A DNA stretch of 64,000 nucleotides, from the NCBI GenBank assembly GCA_002699585.1, contig PABP01000013.1, positions 62,001 to 126,000 on the forward strand, given 5' to 3'. The notes under the pieces are model-generated. The model did no database searches and was not told the origin of the DNA. It saw nothing but the letters and a program-made list of their open reading frames with translations. A program made the translations under genes and the position numbers. Positions 7,906-17,001 of the stretch are shown one piece after another (the first letter of the stretch is position 1; the number at the start of each line of letters is the position of its first letter). This DNA is from Anaerolineaceae bacterium. GTDB taxonomy: Bacteria > Chloroflexota > Anaerolineae > Aggregatilineales > Phototrophicaceae.

Positions 7906-7927
7906 GTTGCATTGCACTGAGTGCTAA

Positions 7928-10900
7928 TTACTTGAACTTATCCGGCGTAGGCCGTTCATCGCGGGAGTTGCGCCCACGGACCATATCCATTAGCTTGGTC
8001 AGTTCATGGTAGACAACAGGTACCACAACCAGGGTCAGTAGCATACTACTGAGGACGCCCCCGATCACGACTGTACCCAGTTCTTTGGCGATGATCGCAC
8101 CTTCAGACAAGCCGAGCGACAACGGAATCAAGGCGATGATGGTAGCAATCGTCGTCATGAGGATGGGACGCAGACGACGTGCGCCCGCTTCTACAAGGGC
8201 ATCATAGAGGCCCATACCGCGTTCGCTGCGATTGGAGTTCACGCGGTCGATGAGAACGATAGCGTTGGTAATCACCAGACCGAGGAGCATCAGCATACCG
8301 ATCATGGCGGATATGCCAAGCACACGATCCGTCAGGGTCAGGGCAATTGCGGCACCCACTGGCGCCACGACCACACTGAAGATGATCGCAATCCAGTAAA
8401 CTGGTGAGCCAAAGACCACAATCAGGATGACGATGATAATCACCAGGGCGATACCAATGGCGATACCGATGCCTTCAAAGCCTTCGGTTTGGATCTGGCT
8501 ATCAAAGCCCTGGCTGACAACCACGCCTTCCGGTAGTTCGACCTCTGTAGCCAGGACATCTAATGCCGTTTGCGTCAAGCCGATGGTATCTTCTGTTTCC
8601 AGCTCGGCACTATAGCTAAGGGCTGGCTGCTGGTCGATGCGGATATAGGTGGGCATACTATCATCACCAGCACCTGCTACCGTGCCAGATGATAGGTTGC
8701 TTTCAACATTGGTGATGCCATCGATGCCGTTGAGTGTTTCGATAATGGTCGGATCGAGTTCTTCAAGCACCGATTGATCCGGGCCGGACACCACAATGGC
8801 GAAACCCGCGAAGCCTTCACTGGTGAGGCTACCGGCTGCTACCGTCGTGTTCCCCTCGCCAAAGATCTCGTTAGCACGTTCACGCAAGAGCGGCACATAG
8901 CTATCAGCAAGATCGACAGAACTAATGCCACGAATAGCGATATTGGCCACATTTTCCGACACGCTGGTCGCACCAAACAGAGCTTCAAAACTGAAGCCAC
9001 TGCCGCCGACTTCTTCACTGATGGCTCCACGTTCCTCAGCGGGGATGATTTCCTCAATCGCTGCCGCCATCTCGCTCACCAGACGGTTGGTCTCCAGCAT
9101 AGAGGTGCCCTCTGGCAGATTTACATCAACGGTAAGCTGTGGCTCACCAAAATCTGGCAAGAAGGTCGTTGGGCGATTGAGGAACAACAAACCGCTCACA
9201 GCGATGGAAGCGACCGCAACCAAGATCAGGCCCCAGCGCGTCGCCACTGACGACAAGGCCAGCTTAAGCGTTGGTACGTAAAGGCGCTCGAACCAGGTCT
9301 CTTCTTCCTCAAGGATTTCATCAGGTGAGATGAAGATCGACGCCAGGGCCGGAACAACCGTAATCGCTACGATAAACGACCCGGCCAGCGCATAGGTCAC
9401 GGCAAGGCCAAACGGCAGGAAGAACTCGCCGACCAAGCCACCGGTAAAGCCCAGCGGCAGGAACACCACGACGGCAACCATCGTCGCGGAGAAGATAGCA
9501 ACCGATACATCGCGTGTGCCTTCAATGATGGCTTCGGTCTTATCAACACCGCGTTCGATCTCTCGGAAGATGTTTTCCAACACAACGATGGAGTCATCGA
9601 CGACGCGGCCAATAGCAACTGTCAGGCCGGACAACGTCATGATATTCAGGGTGAGTTCAGCAAATGGGAGCCAGCGCATCAGGATAAGCGCCATCATGAT
9701 CGACAGCGGAATGCTGATACCGATGACAACGGTACTGCGCCATGCAGGGTACGGTAGTTTACCGGGCCATACGACGATCAAGATACCCACGATGATGCCC
9801 AGGATACCAATGAAGCGCAGCAATGGATCGGCCAGATCCCAGGCCAGGCCGAGATCACCATTGGCTATCTCGTTAAAGGCAAAGATATTGAATGCCAGGA
9901 AGCCAACGGAGATCACGACAATCAGCGCACCGACAATCGCACGGCCACTCCGGCCCCACATGCCACCACTCAAGAAGATGAGGATGTTGATGATGGCGAA
10001 GAACGCCCCCAGGCTACCCTCGCGAACAACCCCACTGATGGACTCTTCAATGAAGGTGCTCTGTTCAAAGGCGATAGTGACACCAATGTCAGGGTTATTT
10101 TCGTTAACGGTATCCACAATCTCAAGAACAGCATAGTAGGCTTCGACGGTATTGGAATCCAGGGGTTTGTAGACGGTCACGTTGAGGCTGGATGCACCAT
10201 TGGTGCGCGTCACCTGCGTAGTCGGAATAAATACCTCGCTGGCTGTCGCACGTTCCTGAATGGCATCCGGCAGCGCGGCCAACACATCCGGCTGGAGCAT
10301 CTGGAGCGCCTGGGGTTGCAGGCCTGTCAGGAAATTTTCGTCGCGCTCGGCGATGTAGTTGAGGTTTTCAGCTGTTAATTCGCCCAGCAAATCGGGTGCC
10401 AGCGTAGCGCCCTGGCCAGTCAGGAAGGAATTGATGAAATCTGCTGGTGGTCCAATGGCAGCTTCAAAGCGCAGGAGGTCAGATGCATTATCAAGCGCAT
10501 CGACGCCCGGAACGAAATCGACGATGAACTGCCATGTCGGGCCTAATGCGGGTGCATCGGGGTCCGTTGGGGCAATGTCGGTATCGACTGTGTAGAGATC
10601 GGCCAGTTCCTCGGCGGCAGATGGCTGATCACCAGCAGCAATCGCTTCTACCTGGGAAGCCGTATCAGCATCGAGGGAGGCAATCACATCTTCCGGCAGT
10701 TCCGACAGGACATCCGGCGAGAGCTTGAGCAGCACTTCTGGCTCTAGTTGGCTGTAAAAATCCGGCTCATTGGCCAGGAAGTAGTTGATGAGCGCGGGGG
10801 TCAGGCTATCGAATAGGCGAACTTCATAGCCTGCGAAACGCTCAGGGACGCTGTCGTTAATCAGGTTGAGGATACTGGCAGCACTACCATCACCCAATGC

Positions 10901-12868
10901 GAGCAAATCATCGGCAGTGGCTAGAGATTGATCGGCAAATTGGGGCTGCCCTGTCAGAGTCGTCCAGACATCCCCCAATGGCGGTGAGACACCATCGAGT
11001 GCCAATACATCCGGCGAGAAGTAACCGATTGCTTCCGCATTCAGCGACGAGATGAATTCAGGATCGTTCGCCACAATAAAGGAAACGGCATCGGACGAAA
11101 TACAGCCGATGACGGTATCGGCGATATTGAAGTCGCCACCTGTTACTTGCAACAACCCCACACCACATTCATTCAGTGCAGGCACAAACTCGGCGATGTT
11201 GATGTCAGCAAAGGCCGCATTATCCTCGCCACCCTGCCCTGTCATATCGAAGCTATCGCCAAACAGCACCAGCGTATTGAAGAAATCAGAGGCACTGAGC
11301 GCTGCTGAACCAAACTGCTCGGCAATTTCGCCGCTAGGTTGGATAAACAGCAGGTCGTCAGCAGTATCCAACTCTGTGCCGAAAAGCTGGCCCATGAGCG
11401 AATAGAGTGCGGGCAATTCCGGGCCTTCAGGATAATCGGGCGCTTCAATAGCAGGCTGGCTATCGTTAGATTCATCAACTGTTTCGGTTGACTCAGTAGC
11501 GTCTGCGGATTCATCGACAGCAGGTGTCGCGGCAGCCTCGTTGGTGCTGTAGATGCTGAAGGTCGCCAGCGGTAGATCAGCAAAGCTAAAAGTGATGATC
11601 TGAGGCGGTTGAATACGCCACGAACTCGGCATATCTTGTGGAGCCGTAACGGTATCACCTGTCAGGCTGGTCGCTAAAGCAGCAGCGGCCAGGGCATCAC
11701 GGGTGAACCCATCAAGACCATCAATGAAGTCATCCGGCAGAACGGCAAATGCTTCCGCTGGGAGAGATGCAATCTGGTCACTATTGAGCGCATTTATGAG
11801 CGTGGGGTCAATTTCAAGGAGTTGTGTCACATCTTCCGGTGTGAGGTCATCAGTCTGACCGAGTGCGCCTACGATATGGCCGTTTTCGTAAAGCTCATTA
11901 AAGACATCGCCCAAAGTACGCGTGAGGGTCGTCATTTCACTCAAGTCCTGGGCCGACTTAAAGCCAGGGAACTGCCAACTTTCCGGCAAGGCCGGGGCCA
12001 CCTGGAGGACTTCCGGCGCAGGCAAGTTAGCGCCAGCGACCGTTTCCGCGGTGAGTGATGACAAACCAAGGCGCTCTGCGATGACCGCACGCACTTCTGG
12101 TGTCAAGTCAAGCAGCAGTATCTTGTTATCCACAGCAGCCGTTTCGTCCAACTCCACCTGGGCGACACTTTCGCCGGGGAGGGTTTGGCCGCCACCAATC
12201 TGTACACTGGCCACGAGGGGTTCATTGGCCAACTGCGGGACCAATTCTTGTTCGATGAGGCGCTGTAGGGCTGTTTTATCAGCATCACCATCCTGCTCTG
12301 TCTGATTGGCAAGATAGCCTGCCAAACTCATAAAGGCATCGTCGCCCAAGTTCTGCCAGACTTCTGGCGAGAGCTGGAACGGCAGGTTGGCATTGCGAGC
12401 AGACAGATATACGAGCACATCACCGGGCAGGTCGGAAAGCAACGTGGTTGCAAATTCCTGGGCATCCTGACCATCGGCGGGTTCAATTGAACGGCGCGGG
12501 AACCAGACATTATCAAGCGCCTGACGGATGTCGCCTTGCAGGCGTTCCTGATCATCACCAAAGTCATTGCGGGCGATGATGATCGCACCAAATGACCCAG
12601 TTGTCGTGGATTCGATATTCACGATTTCAGGAATAGTGGCAAGTTCTGATTCTAAGCGGGTTGTGACCACGGAGCGGACTTGATCGCTGGACATGCCAGA
12701 TACCTGCGCCAGAATAATGGTCTGAGGAAACTCCACAGGGGGCAAAAGCTCCTGTTGCAATTCCGAAGCTGCTACCCCGCCCAGCACCATCAAAAGGATT
12801 ACCAGGGCAAACGTCACCAGCCGGAAGCGTACCGACAGGCGCGTGATTACATCAAATATCCAACGCAT
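7928..12868 (-). CDS. Giant RND-type transporter with ~750-residue repeat-bearing insertion
   Basis: The 1646-residue product is an RND permease of the HAE1/AcrB type: N-terminal helix, first extracytoplasmic domain, a helix bundle with the proton-relay motif GRVVDDSIVVLENI, a second extracytoplasmic domain, and a C-terminal bundle with GLVITNAIVLIDRVN. Typical members have about 1030-1100 residues. The excess is a long insertion in the first extracytoplasmic loop (roughly residues 140-880), rich in Ala, Leu, Asp and Pro, with repeats built around PDVLxxLP. No membrane-fusion or outer-membrane partner is adjacent, consistent with a single-membrane cell. The ATG at 12868 is preferred over GTG at 12886 because GAGGAGAG lies just upstream of it. 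Substrate unknown. Confidence 0.88.
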   Translation of the reverse strand: MRWIFDVITRLSVRFRLVTFALVILLMVLGGVAASELQQELLPPVEFPQTIILAQVSGMSSDQVRSVVTTRLESELATIPEIVNIESTTTGSFGAIIIARNDFGDDQERLQGDIRQALDNVWFPRRSIEPADGQDAQEFATTLLSDLPGDVLVYLSARNANLPFQLSPEVWQNLGDDAFMSLAGYLANQTEQDGDADKTALQRLIEQELVPQLANEPLVASVQIGGGQTLPGESVAQVELDETAAVDNKILLLDLTPEVRAVIAERLGLSSLTAETVAGANLPAPEVLQVAPALPESWQFPGFKSAQDLSEMTTLTRTLGDVFNELYENGHIVGALGQTDDLTPEDVTQLLEIDPTLINALNSDQIASLPAEAFAVLPDDFIDGLDGFTRDALAAAALATSLTGDTVTAPQDMPSSWRIQPPQIITFSFADLPLATFSIYSTNEAAATPAVDESADATESTETVDESNDSQPAIEAPDYPEGPELPALYSLMGQLFGTELDTADDLLFIQPSGEIAEQFGSAALSASDFFNTLVLFGDSFDMTGQGGEDNAAFADINIAEFVPALNECGVGLLQVTGGDFNIADTVIGCISSDAVSFIVANDPEFISSLNAEAIGYFSPDVLALDGVSPPLGDVWTTLTGQPQFADQSLATADDLLALGDGSAASILNLINDSVPERFAGYEVRLFDSLTPALINYFLANEPDFYSQLEPEVLLKLSPDVLSELPEDVIASLDADTASQVEAIAAGDQPSAAEELADLYTVDTDIAPTDPDAPALGPTWQFIVDFVPGVDALDNASDLLRFEAAIGPPADFINSFLTGQGATLAPDLLGELTAENLNYIAERDENFLTGLQPQALQMLQPDVLAALPDAIQERATASEVFIPTTQVTRTNGASSLNVTVYKPLDSNTVEAYYAVLEIVDTVNENNPDIGVTIAFEQSTFIEESISGVVREGSLGAFFAIINILIFLSGGMWGRSGRAIVGALIVVISVGFLAFNIFAFNEIANGDLGLAWDLADPLLRFIGILGIIVGILIVVWPGKLPYPAWRSTVVIGISIPLSIMMALILMRWLPFAELTLNIMTLSGLTVAIGRVVDDSIVVLENIFREIERGVDKTEAIIEGTRDVSVAIFSATMVAVVVFLPLGFTGGLVGEFFLPFGLAVTYALAGSFIVAITVVPALASIFISPDEILEEEETWFERLYVPTLKLALSSVATRWGLILVAVASIAVSGLLFLNRPTTFLPDFGEPQLTVDVNLPEGTSMLETNRLVSEMAAAIEEIIPAEERGAISEEVGGSGFSFEALFGATSVSENVANIAIRGISSVDLADSYVPLLRERANEIFGEGNTTVAAGSLTSEGFAGFAIVVSGPDQSVLEELDPTIIETLNGIDGITNVESNLSSGTVAGAGDDSMPTYIRIDQQPALSYSAELETEDTIGLTQTALDVLATEVELPEGVVVSQGFDSQIQTEGFEGIGIAIGIALVIIIVILIVVFGSPVYWIAIIFSVVVAPVGAAIALTLTDRVLGISAMIGMLMLLGLVITNAIVLIDRVNSNRSERGMGLYDALVEAGARRLRPILMTTIATIIALIPLSLGLSEGAIIAKELGTVVIGGVLSSMLLTLVVVPVVYHELTKLMDMVRGRNSRDERPTPDKFK

Positions 12869-13260
12869 TAATGCTTCTCTCCTCACCAGAGCGTGAATGA
12901 CAAGTGCAAGATTGACTCATAAACAGACAAGTGTGTCATCGACAAAAGAAAAAGGTACGGGAACCTCATACACGCAGATTTATGCGAAACAGATTAAGAC
13001 AGTCCATTGAGACGCTCCCATAAAGACGACCTTCAGGCTCCCCAACCGTGCGCATAATGCCATGACTAAAAATGAAGTTGTTCATGCTTTCACAATCCCA
13101 AGCGTATCTTACACCTGTGACCAAAGTAGAACAATGCAGATCATCAAACTCTCATGCCACGAGTAGACTGTGGACCTACATCAAAACCGTGAAATGGTTA
13201 GAATAAGGTGCAAGCCCAAGCACAAACCTATCGGAAGCCAAAGTCGTTGACATCACGCCT
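12869..13260. other. Divergent intergenic region between RND and ABC exporter genes
   Basis: This 392-base stretch separates two divergent export genes and must hold both promoters, but no convincing -35/-10 pair was found. GACAAGTG occurs twice, at about 12900 and 12926, a 26-bp direct spacing that might be a regulator site. No open frame in it looks like a gene. Confidence 0.4.
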
Positions 13261-15060
13261 ATGACCAAACAACCTAAAAAACACCCGTTCATCCGTCTGC
13301 TCGGTTATGCAAGACATCACCGCCGACGGGTCATTTTAGCCAGTTTATTTTCGATCCTGAATAAGTTCGTGGACCTTGCCCCACCCGCATTGATCGGTGT
13401 GGCGGTCGATATTGTGGTTGAGCAGGAAAATTCACTCCTGGCGAGATTTGGCGTCGAGGATGTCTTCACACAATTGCTTGTCCTGGGGGTCATCACGCTT
13501 ATCATCTGGATACTGGAATCGCTATTCGATTACCTGAATCGGCTGATCTGGCGTGGGCTGGCACAGACTATCGAGCATGAACTGCGCATCAGCACCTATT
13601 CTCATGTGCAGTCGCTAGACCTATCTTATTTCGAGGACCAGAGTACAGGTAGTTTGATGTCGATCATCAATGATGATGTCAACCAGCTTGAGCGCTTCCT
13701 CGACATCGGCGCAAACAGCCTGTTGCAGGTGGCGACAACGGTGATCGTCATTAGCACGGCATTTTTCATCCTGGCACCGAGTGTCGCCTGGATGGCCCTA
13801 CTGCCGGTCCCCATCATCATCTATGGGTCCATGTGGTTCCAGAAGCAGATCGGCCCACGCTACAGCGCTGTTCGTGAGCAAGTCAGCATCCTGAACAGTC
13901 AACTTTCTAATAACCTGAGCGGCATTACGACCATCAAGAGCTTTACGGCAGAAGATCACGAGGTCGAGCGCATTGGGAACGAAAGCCAAGCCTACGAACA
14001 CTATAATCGGCGTGCGATTGTGCTGAGTGCCGCCTTTACGCCTATCATTCGTATGGCGATTGTTTCCGGCTTCCTGGCCATTATGATCTTTGGTGGCGAT
14101 CTCGTAATCAAAGGCAGCCTAGCCGTAGCCGCCTACAGCACGATGGTCTTCATGACGCAACGTCTGCTGTGGCCGCTGACCACCCTCGGCGAAACATTTG
14201 ACCTGTACCAGCGCGCAATGGCATCAACGACACGCATCATGGACCTGCTGGATGTGGAAACTGACCTGCACGATGGTGACGTCGTGTTGCCAACTGACAC
14301 TGTTCAGGGTGAGGTCGTGTTCGACAATGTTCACTTTGAATACAGCAATGGTGCGAAGGTCATCAAGGGGCTGAACTTTACAATAGACGCAGGCGAGACA
14401 GCAGCCATCGTCGGCTCTACTGGAGCAGGCAAGAGCACGATCATCAAGCTGATTTTGCGCCTCTATGAAGTGAGCCAGGGCCAAATCAAGCTGGACGGAT
14501 ATGACTTACGCGATCTGAAGATGAAAGACCTGCGTGATGCCATTGGCCTAGTCAGCCAGGATGTGTTCCTGTTCCACGGCACGGTAAAGGAAAATATCGC
14601 GTACGGCACATTTGATGCAGACGATGCCTCGATCATTGCTGCGGCCAAAGTGGCAGAAGCACATGATTTCATTATGGGATTACCCCAGGGCTACGACACC
14701 ATCGTCGGTGAGCGCGGTCAGAAGCTATCCGGTGGGCAGCGTCAGCGTATTTCTATCGCACGGGCTATTTTGAAAGATCCGCCGGTGCTGGTGCTCGACG
14801 AAGCCACGTCTTCGGTCGATAACGAAACTGAGGCCGCTATCCAGCGATCACTGGAGCGCATTATCGTCGGGCGCACAACCATCGTCATCGCCCATCGCCT
14901 ATCCACGATTCGGCATGCTGATGTCATCTTCGTGGTGGAAAACGGCAATATCATTGAGCGTGGTCGCCATGAAGACTTGCTAGCGGAGAATGGGTTGTAT
15001 GCAGCGCTGTGGCGCGTCCAGACAGGTGAGACCATGCGTGCGCTACAAACATCTGACTAA
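13261..15060 (+). CDS. Type I ABC exporter, fused permease and ATPase (MsbA/multidrug type)
   Basis: The 599-residue half-transporter has about six membrane helices in residues 20-320 and a nucleotide-binding domain in 345-580. Seen in order: Walker [10 protein letters not shown] (about 381-389), Q-loop [11 protein letters not shown], signature LSGGQRQR, Walker [11 protein letters not shown] and the H-loop IAHRLST. This architecture exports lipids, drugs or peptides as a dimer; only one half is encoded here, so a homodimer is likely. It diverges from the RND transporter, suggesting a shared export theme. It is followed by a terminator and stands alone. The substrate cannot be inferred from sequence. 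Confidence 0.93.
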   Translation: MTKQPKKHPFIRLLGYARHHRRRVILASLFSILNKFVDLAPPALIGVAVDIVVEQENSLLARFGVEDVFTQLLVLGVITLIIWILESLFDYLNRLIWRGLAQTIEHELRISTYSHVQSLDLSYFEDQSTGSLMSIINDDVNQLERFLDIGANSLLQVATTVIVISTAFFILAPSVAWMALLPVPIIIYGSMWFQKQIGPRYSAVREQVSILNSQLSNNLSGITTIKSFTAEDHEVERIGNESQAYEHYNRRAIVLSAAFTPIIRMAIVSGFLAIMIFGGDLVIKGSLAVAAYSTMVFMTQRLLWPLTTLGETFDLYQRAMASTTRIMDLLDVETDLHDGDVVLPTDTVQGEVVFDNVHFEYSNGAKVIKGLNFTIDAGETAAIVGSTGAGKSTIIKLILRLYEVSQGQIKLDGYDLRDLKMKDLRDAIGLVSQDVFLFHGTVKENIAYGTFDADDASIIAAAKVAEAHDFIMGLPQGYDTIVGERGQKLSGGQRQRISIARAILKDPPVLVLDEATSSVDNETEAAIQRSLERIIVGRTTIVIAHRLSTIRHADVIFVVENGNIIERGRHEDLLAENGLYAALWRVQTGETMRALQTSD

Positions 15061-15081
15061 TATCAAAATATACCTCTAGAC

Positions 15082-15132
15082 AAAAAGGCGTATGGTCCTG
15101 CCCTGCTTTGGGCAAGCCCACACGCCTTTTTT
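15082..15132. terminator. Terminator between ABC exporter and pseudo-GluRS gene
   Basis: AAAAAGGCGT near 15082 pairs with ACGCCTTTTTT ending at 15132, enclosing an inner GCCC/GGGC hairpin. The A and T runs make it usable on both strands for the two convergent genes. Confidence 0.8.
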
Positions 15133-15166
15133 ATTTGCCTGTATGGCTACTTAGTGAGCGCCAGAT

Positions 15167-16156
15167 TTAATAGGTGCTGGTGATGTATAGCTGCTGAATC
15201 TGTTGCAGTTGAGCCTCTTCAAAGATTATTGGTTGCGCCGTGATCGGATGGTTTTCCACCTGTGCAGCAAAGTCTTTGAGTGTCGCTGCCGGATACAGGT
15301 CCACATCGGGCCACAGCAGATGAACCAAGTAATGGATAATGGCCTGCGGAAGATACCCCCACTCCATCAAGGTATCGACAGACAATTCTTCAAACGGATC
15401 ACGCGCATTTGAGAAAATAATTTCCGGGACGAATATTTCTTCTGGACGATTGGCCTTTAATGCAGCGAACAGCACCTCTTCGTAAGGGCTATCTAGCTTC
15501 GCGTCGGCAGGCCGCACATCGACAGTCACACCGAAGTCGATGGCATCGACGACATGGGCAAAATAGGGTGCCGCTACGCGATCCGCGTTAATGAGCACGA
15601 AATCGGTGAGGCCATTTATTGCCTCTGTAGCCTGCCCCATCCGTCGCTTGGCCCGCGCAACGTTAAAGCGCGTGACAAATTTACCACCTTCTTTGACATG
15701 TTCTTGCATCTGTTCGGGAGTAATGTCGTCACAATCGGCATGTCCATGCCCGGTACTATCACACGCCGCATGATCTAAACTGACTGAGCAGAAACAAAAA
15801 CGAGCATACTCATCACTGTATAGCTCAAAGAATTTGTCGCGATAGACAGCATAGCGGCGACTTTGCATAAAGGGATAGTTTTCCGCTGTGTCGTAGACAT
15901 GATCTGGATACAGCCCCAGCCAATCCAACAAGTTGAGCTGTTGAATGGGCGCAAAGGGTTCTACGGGGTTGGGATCATCATCAAATACAAACAAGCGTAC
16001 CCGACCTTGCCTGGGCATGACCGTCAGTTTGGCAAGCAGCACACGCAGTGTATCCGACACAGGTAGAAATGAGCGGGATTGTATCGTTATACGCGACAGC
16101 GACTCGTGTTTGAATGCCTTATTTTTCTGTCGTTTTTTACTTGTTTGATCGCACAT
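15167..16156 (-). CDS. Glutamyl-tRNA-synthetase-like pseudoenzyme, catalytic-domain remnant
   Basis: The 329 residues align along their length with the catalytic half of class I glutamyl-tRNA synthetases. Matches are LFVFDDD (55-61) for LRIEDTD, DWLGL (78-82) for the WLGL segment, PFMQSRRYAVYRDKF (95-109) for the GPYYQS.R...Y block, CFCS (121-124) for the Cys-x-Cys of the zinc loop, and LSVDTLMEWGYLPQAIIHYL (258-277) for the conserved SV...GYLPEALLNYL helix. Both defining motifs are gone: the HIGH position reads about LPVSDT (31-36), and the KMSKR position reads SNARDP (249-254). No anticodon-binding domain follows. It is therefore unlikely to aminoacylate tRNA. Cys/His residues at 121-142 may still bind zinc. 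GGGGAAG precedes the start, so it appears translated. Function unknown. Confidence 0.75.
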   Translation of the reverse strand: MCDQTSKKRQKNKAFKHESLSRITIQSRSFLPVSDTLRVLLAKLTVMPRQGRVRLFVFDDDPNPVEPFAPIQQLNLLDWLGLYPDHVYDTAENYPFMQSRRYAVYRDKFFELYSDEYARFCFCSVSLDHAACDSTGHGHADCDDITPEQMQEHVKEGGKFVTRFNVARAKRRMGQATEAINGLTDFVLINADRVAAPYFAHVVDAIDFGVTVDVRPADAKLDSPYEEVLFAALKANRPEEIFVPEIIFSNARDPFEELSVDTLMEWGYLPQAIIHYLVHLLWPDVDLYPAATLKDFAAQVENHPITAQPIIFEEAQLQQIQQLYITSTY

Positions 16157-16171
16157 CGTTAGTCTTCCCCA

Positions 16172-16203
16172 AGATATTCTCTAGTTGTAACTAGAGAATA
16201 TCT
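16172..16203. promoter_or_regulatory. 32-bp near-perfect palindrome upstream of the pseudo-GluRS gene
   Basis: Two perfectly complementary 15-base arms (16172-16186 and 16189-16203, starting AGATATTCTCTAG) flank a 2-base centre, 15 bases before the pseudo-GluRS start. No T run follows on either strand, so an operator is more likely than an intrinsic terminator. Confidence 0.6.
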
Positions 16204-16400
16204 GTGATGTTGCGGACGAGTTTCGTCGCAACGTCATAGAATTGTCGAAGTGGATAACTTGCATGCCTTACCCCTCTCATAATTCTTTCATCATCACACC
16301 ATTTCTTCTCATTCTTACACAGTGTGACGCTTGGTCTGAAACCGCTTTCAATATAGCCCTTTTCTAATCGCTCTAAGCGCGCGGCGCAACCGAACTTCAT
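16191..16400 (-). CDS. Possible small basic protein upstream of pseudo-GluRS gene
   Basis: A 69-residue frame beginning MKFGCAARLERLEKG has AGGA about 9 bases before its ATG and stops inside the 32-bp palindrome. It is rich in Lys/Arg and has three Cys. I recognise no family. It fills part of an otherwise gene-free 570-base interval (16157-16730) and may be a chance frame; the interval otherwise shows no clear promoter. Confidence 0.3.
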   Translation of the reverse strand: MKFGCAARLERLEKGYIESGFRPSVTLCKNEKKWCDDERIMRGVRHASYPLRQFYDVATKLVRNITDIL

Positions 16401-16730
16401 CGTATTTTCCTGGATCACAAGGGTAGCTAAATACTATTCCAGTTTCTGTCGCATTTCTGTCGTTAATGGTGTGGAACGACAGGAGGCATTTCAAATAAGG
16501 TGATTAAAGTAAGACCAAACAGGTCATGACATACACACGAGTGCTGTTTGAGTCTGGTGGTTCGTTGCCAAAAGCAACGCCGCCAATGCCCGCCATGCGT
16601 GGTTGCTGCTGGCCACAGTAATCACACAGGTATGGCAGGCAACCATGATTGGGCGAACAGGTAGGGATAAATCGCACCTGACTGCCCCATGTCTAACCAT
16701 CCACATACAACATTACTATGGAGTTTCATC

Positions 16731-16883
16731 ATGGAACGGCTCATTCAATGGCTGTCAATCGCTCTCGTGTCCGTTGTCCTGATCGCCAGCCCCATCGCTG
16801 CTAGCCTGGACGACATCGTTAACCTGGATACACCTGCACAGATCACAGATGGCGGTGGCGACCCTGGATTCTGCTGCAGCTAA
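16731..16883 (+). CDS. Small secreted-looking peptide ending GFCCS
   Basis: This 50-residue frame has GGAG about 8 bases before its ATG. It shows a signal-peptide layout: Arg3, a hydrophobic core at about residues 5-21, and an AAS cleavage-like site near 22-24. The remaining tail of about 26 residues is acidic and ends GGGDPGFCCS, with a terminal Cys pair. A terminator follows within 60 bases, so it has its own transcription unit. It is encoded next to, and convergent with, a 1037-residue regulator. A secreted peptide signal, a small toxin or a modified-peptide precursor are all possible; no modification gene is adjacent. Too short for family recognition. Confidence 0.55.
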   Translation: MERLIQWLSIALVSVVLIASPIAASLDDIVNLDTPAQITDGGGDPGFCCS

Positions 16884-16937
16884 TACAGCGTATCACGGTA
16901 AAGCGTATCAAAAGCCACATAACAATATAGAACAAAA

Positions 16938-16965
16938 GGATGGAGATTCTGCTCCATCCCTTTTT
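16938..16965. terminator. Bidirectional terminator between peptide and SARP-like regulator
   Basis: GGATGGAG (16938-16945) pairs with CTCCATCC (16952-16959), with AAAA before and TTTTT after. Confidence 0.85.
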
Positions 16966-17001
16966 GTGTACAGAAACTGTGTCAAGTGCCCTGGACTGAC
17001 C

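Noticed and set aside
7928-12868. RND gene as two fused or frameshifted genes
   Set aside because: A single uninterrupted frame carries both helix bundles in the right order; the extra length is one insertion in the first extracytoplasmic loop.
16524-16706. A 60-residue minus-strand frame upstream of the CCS peptide
   Set aside because: No ribosome-binding site, unlikely composition, and no recognisable domain; treated as chance.
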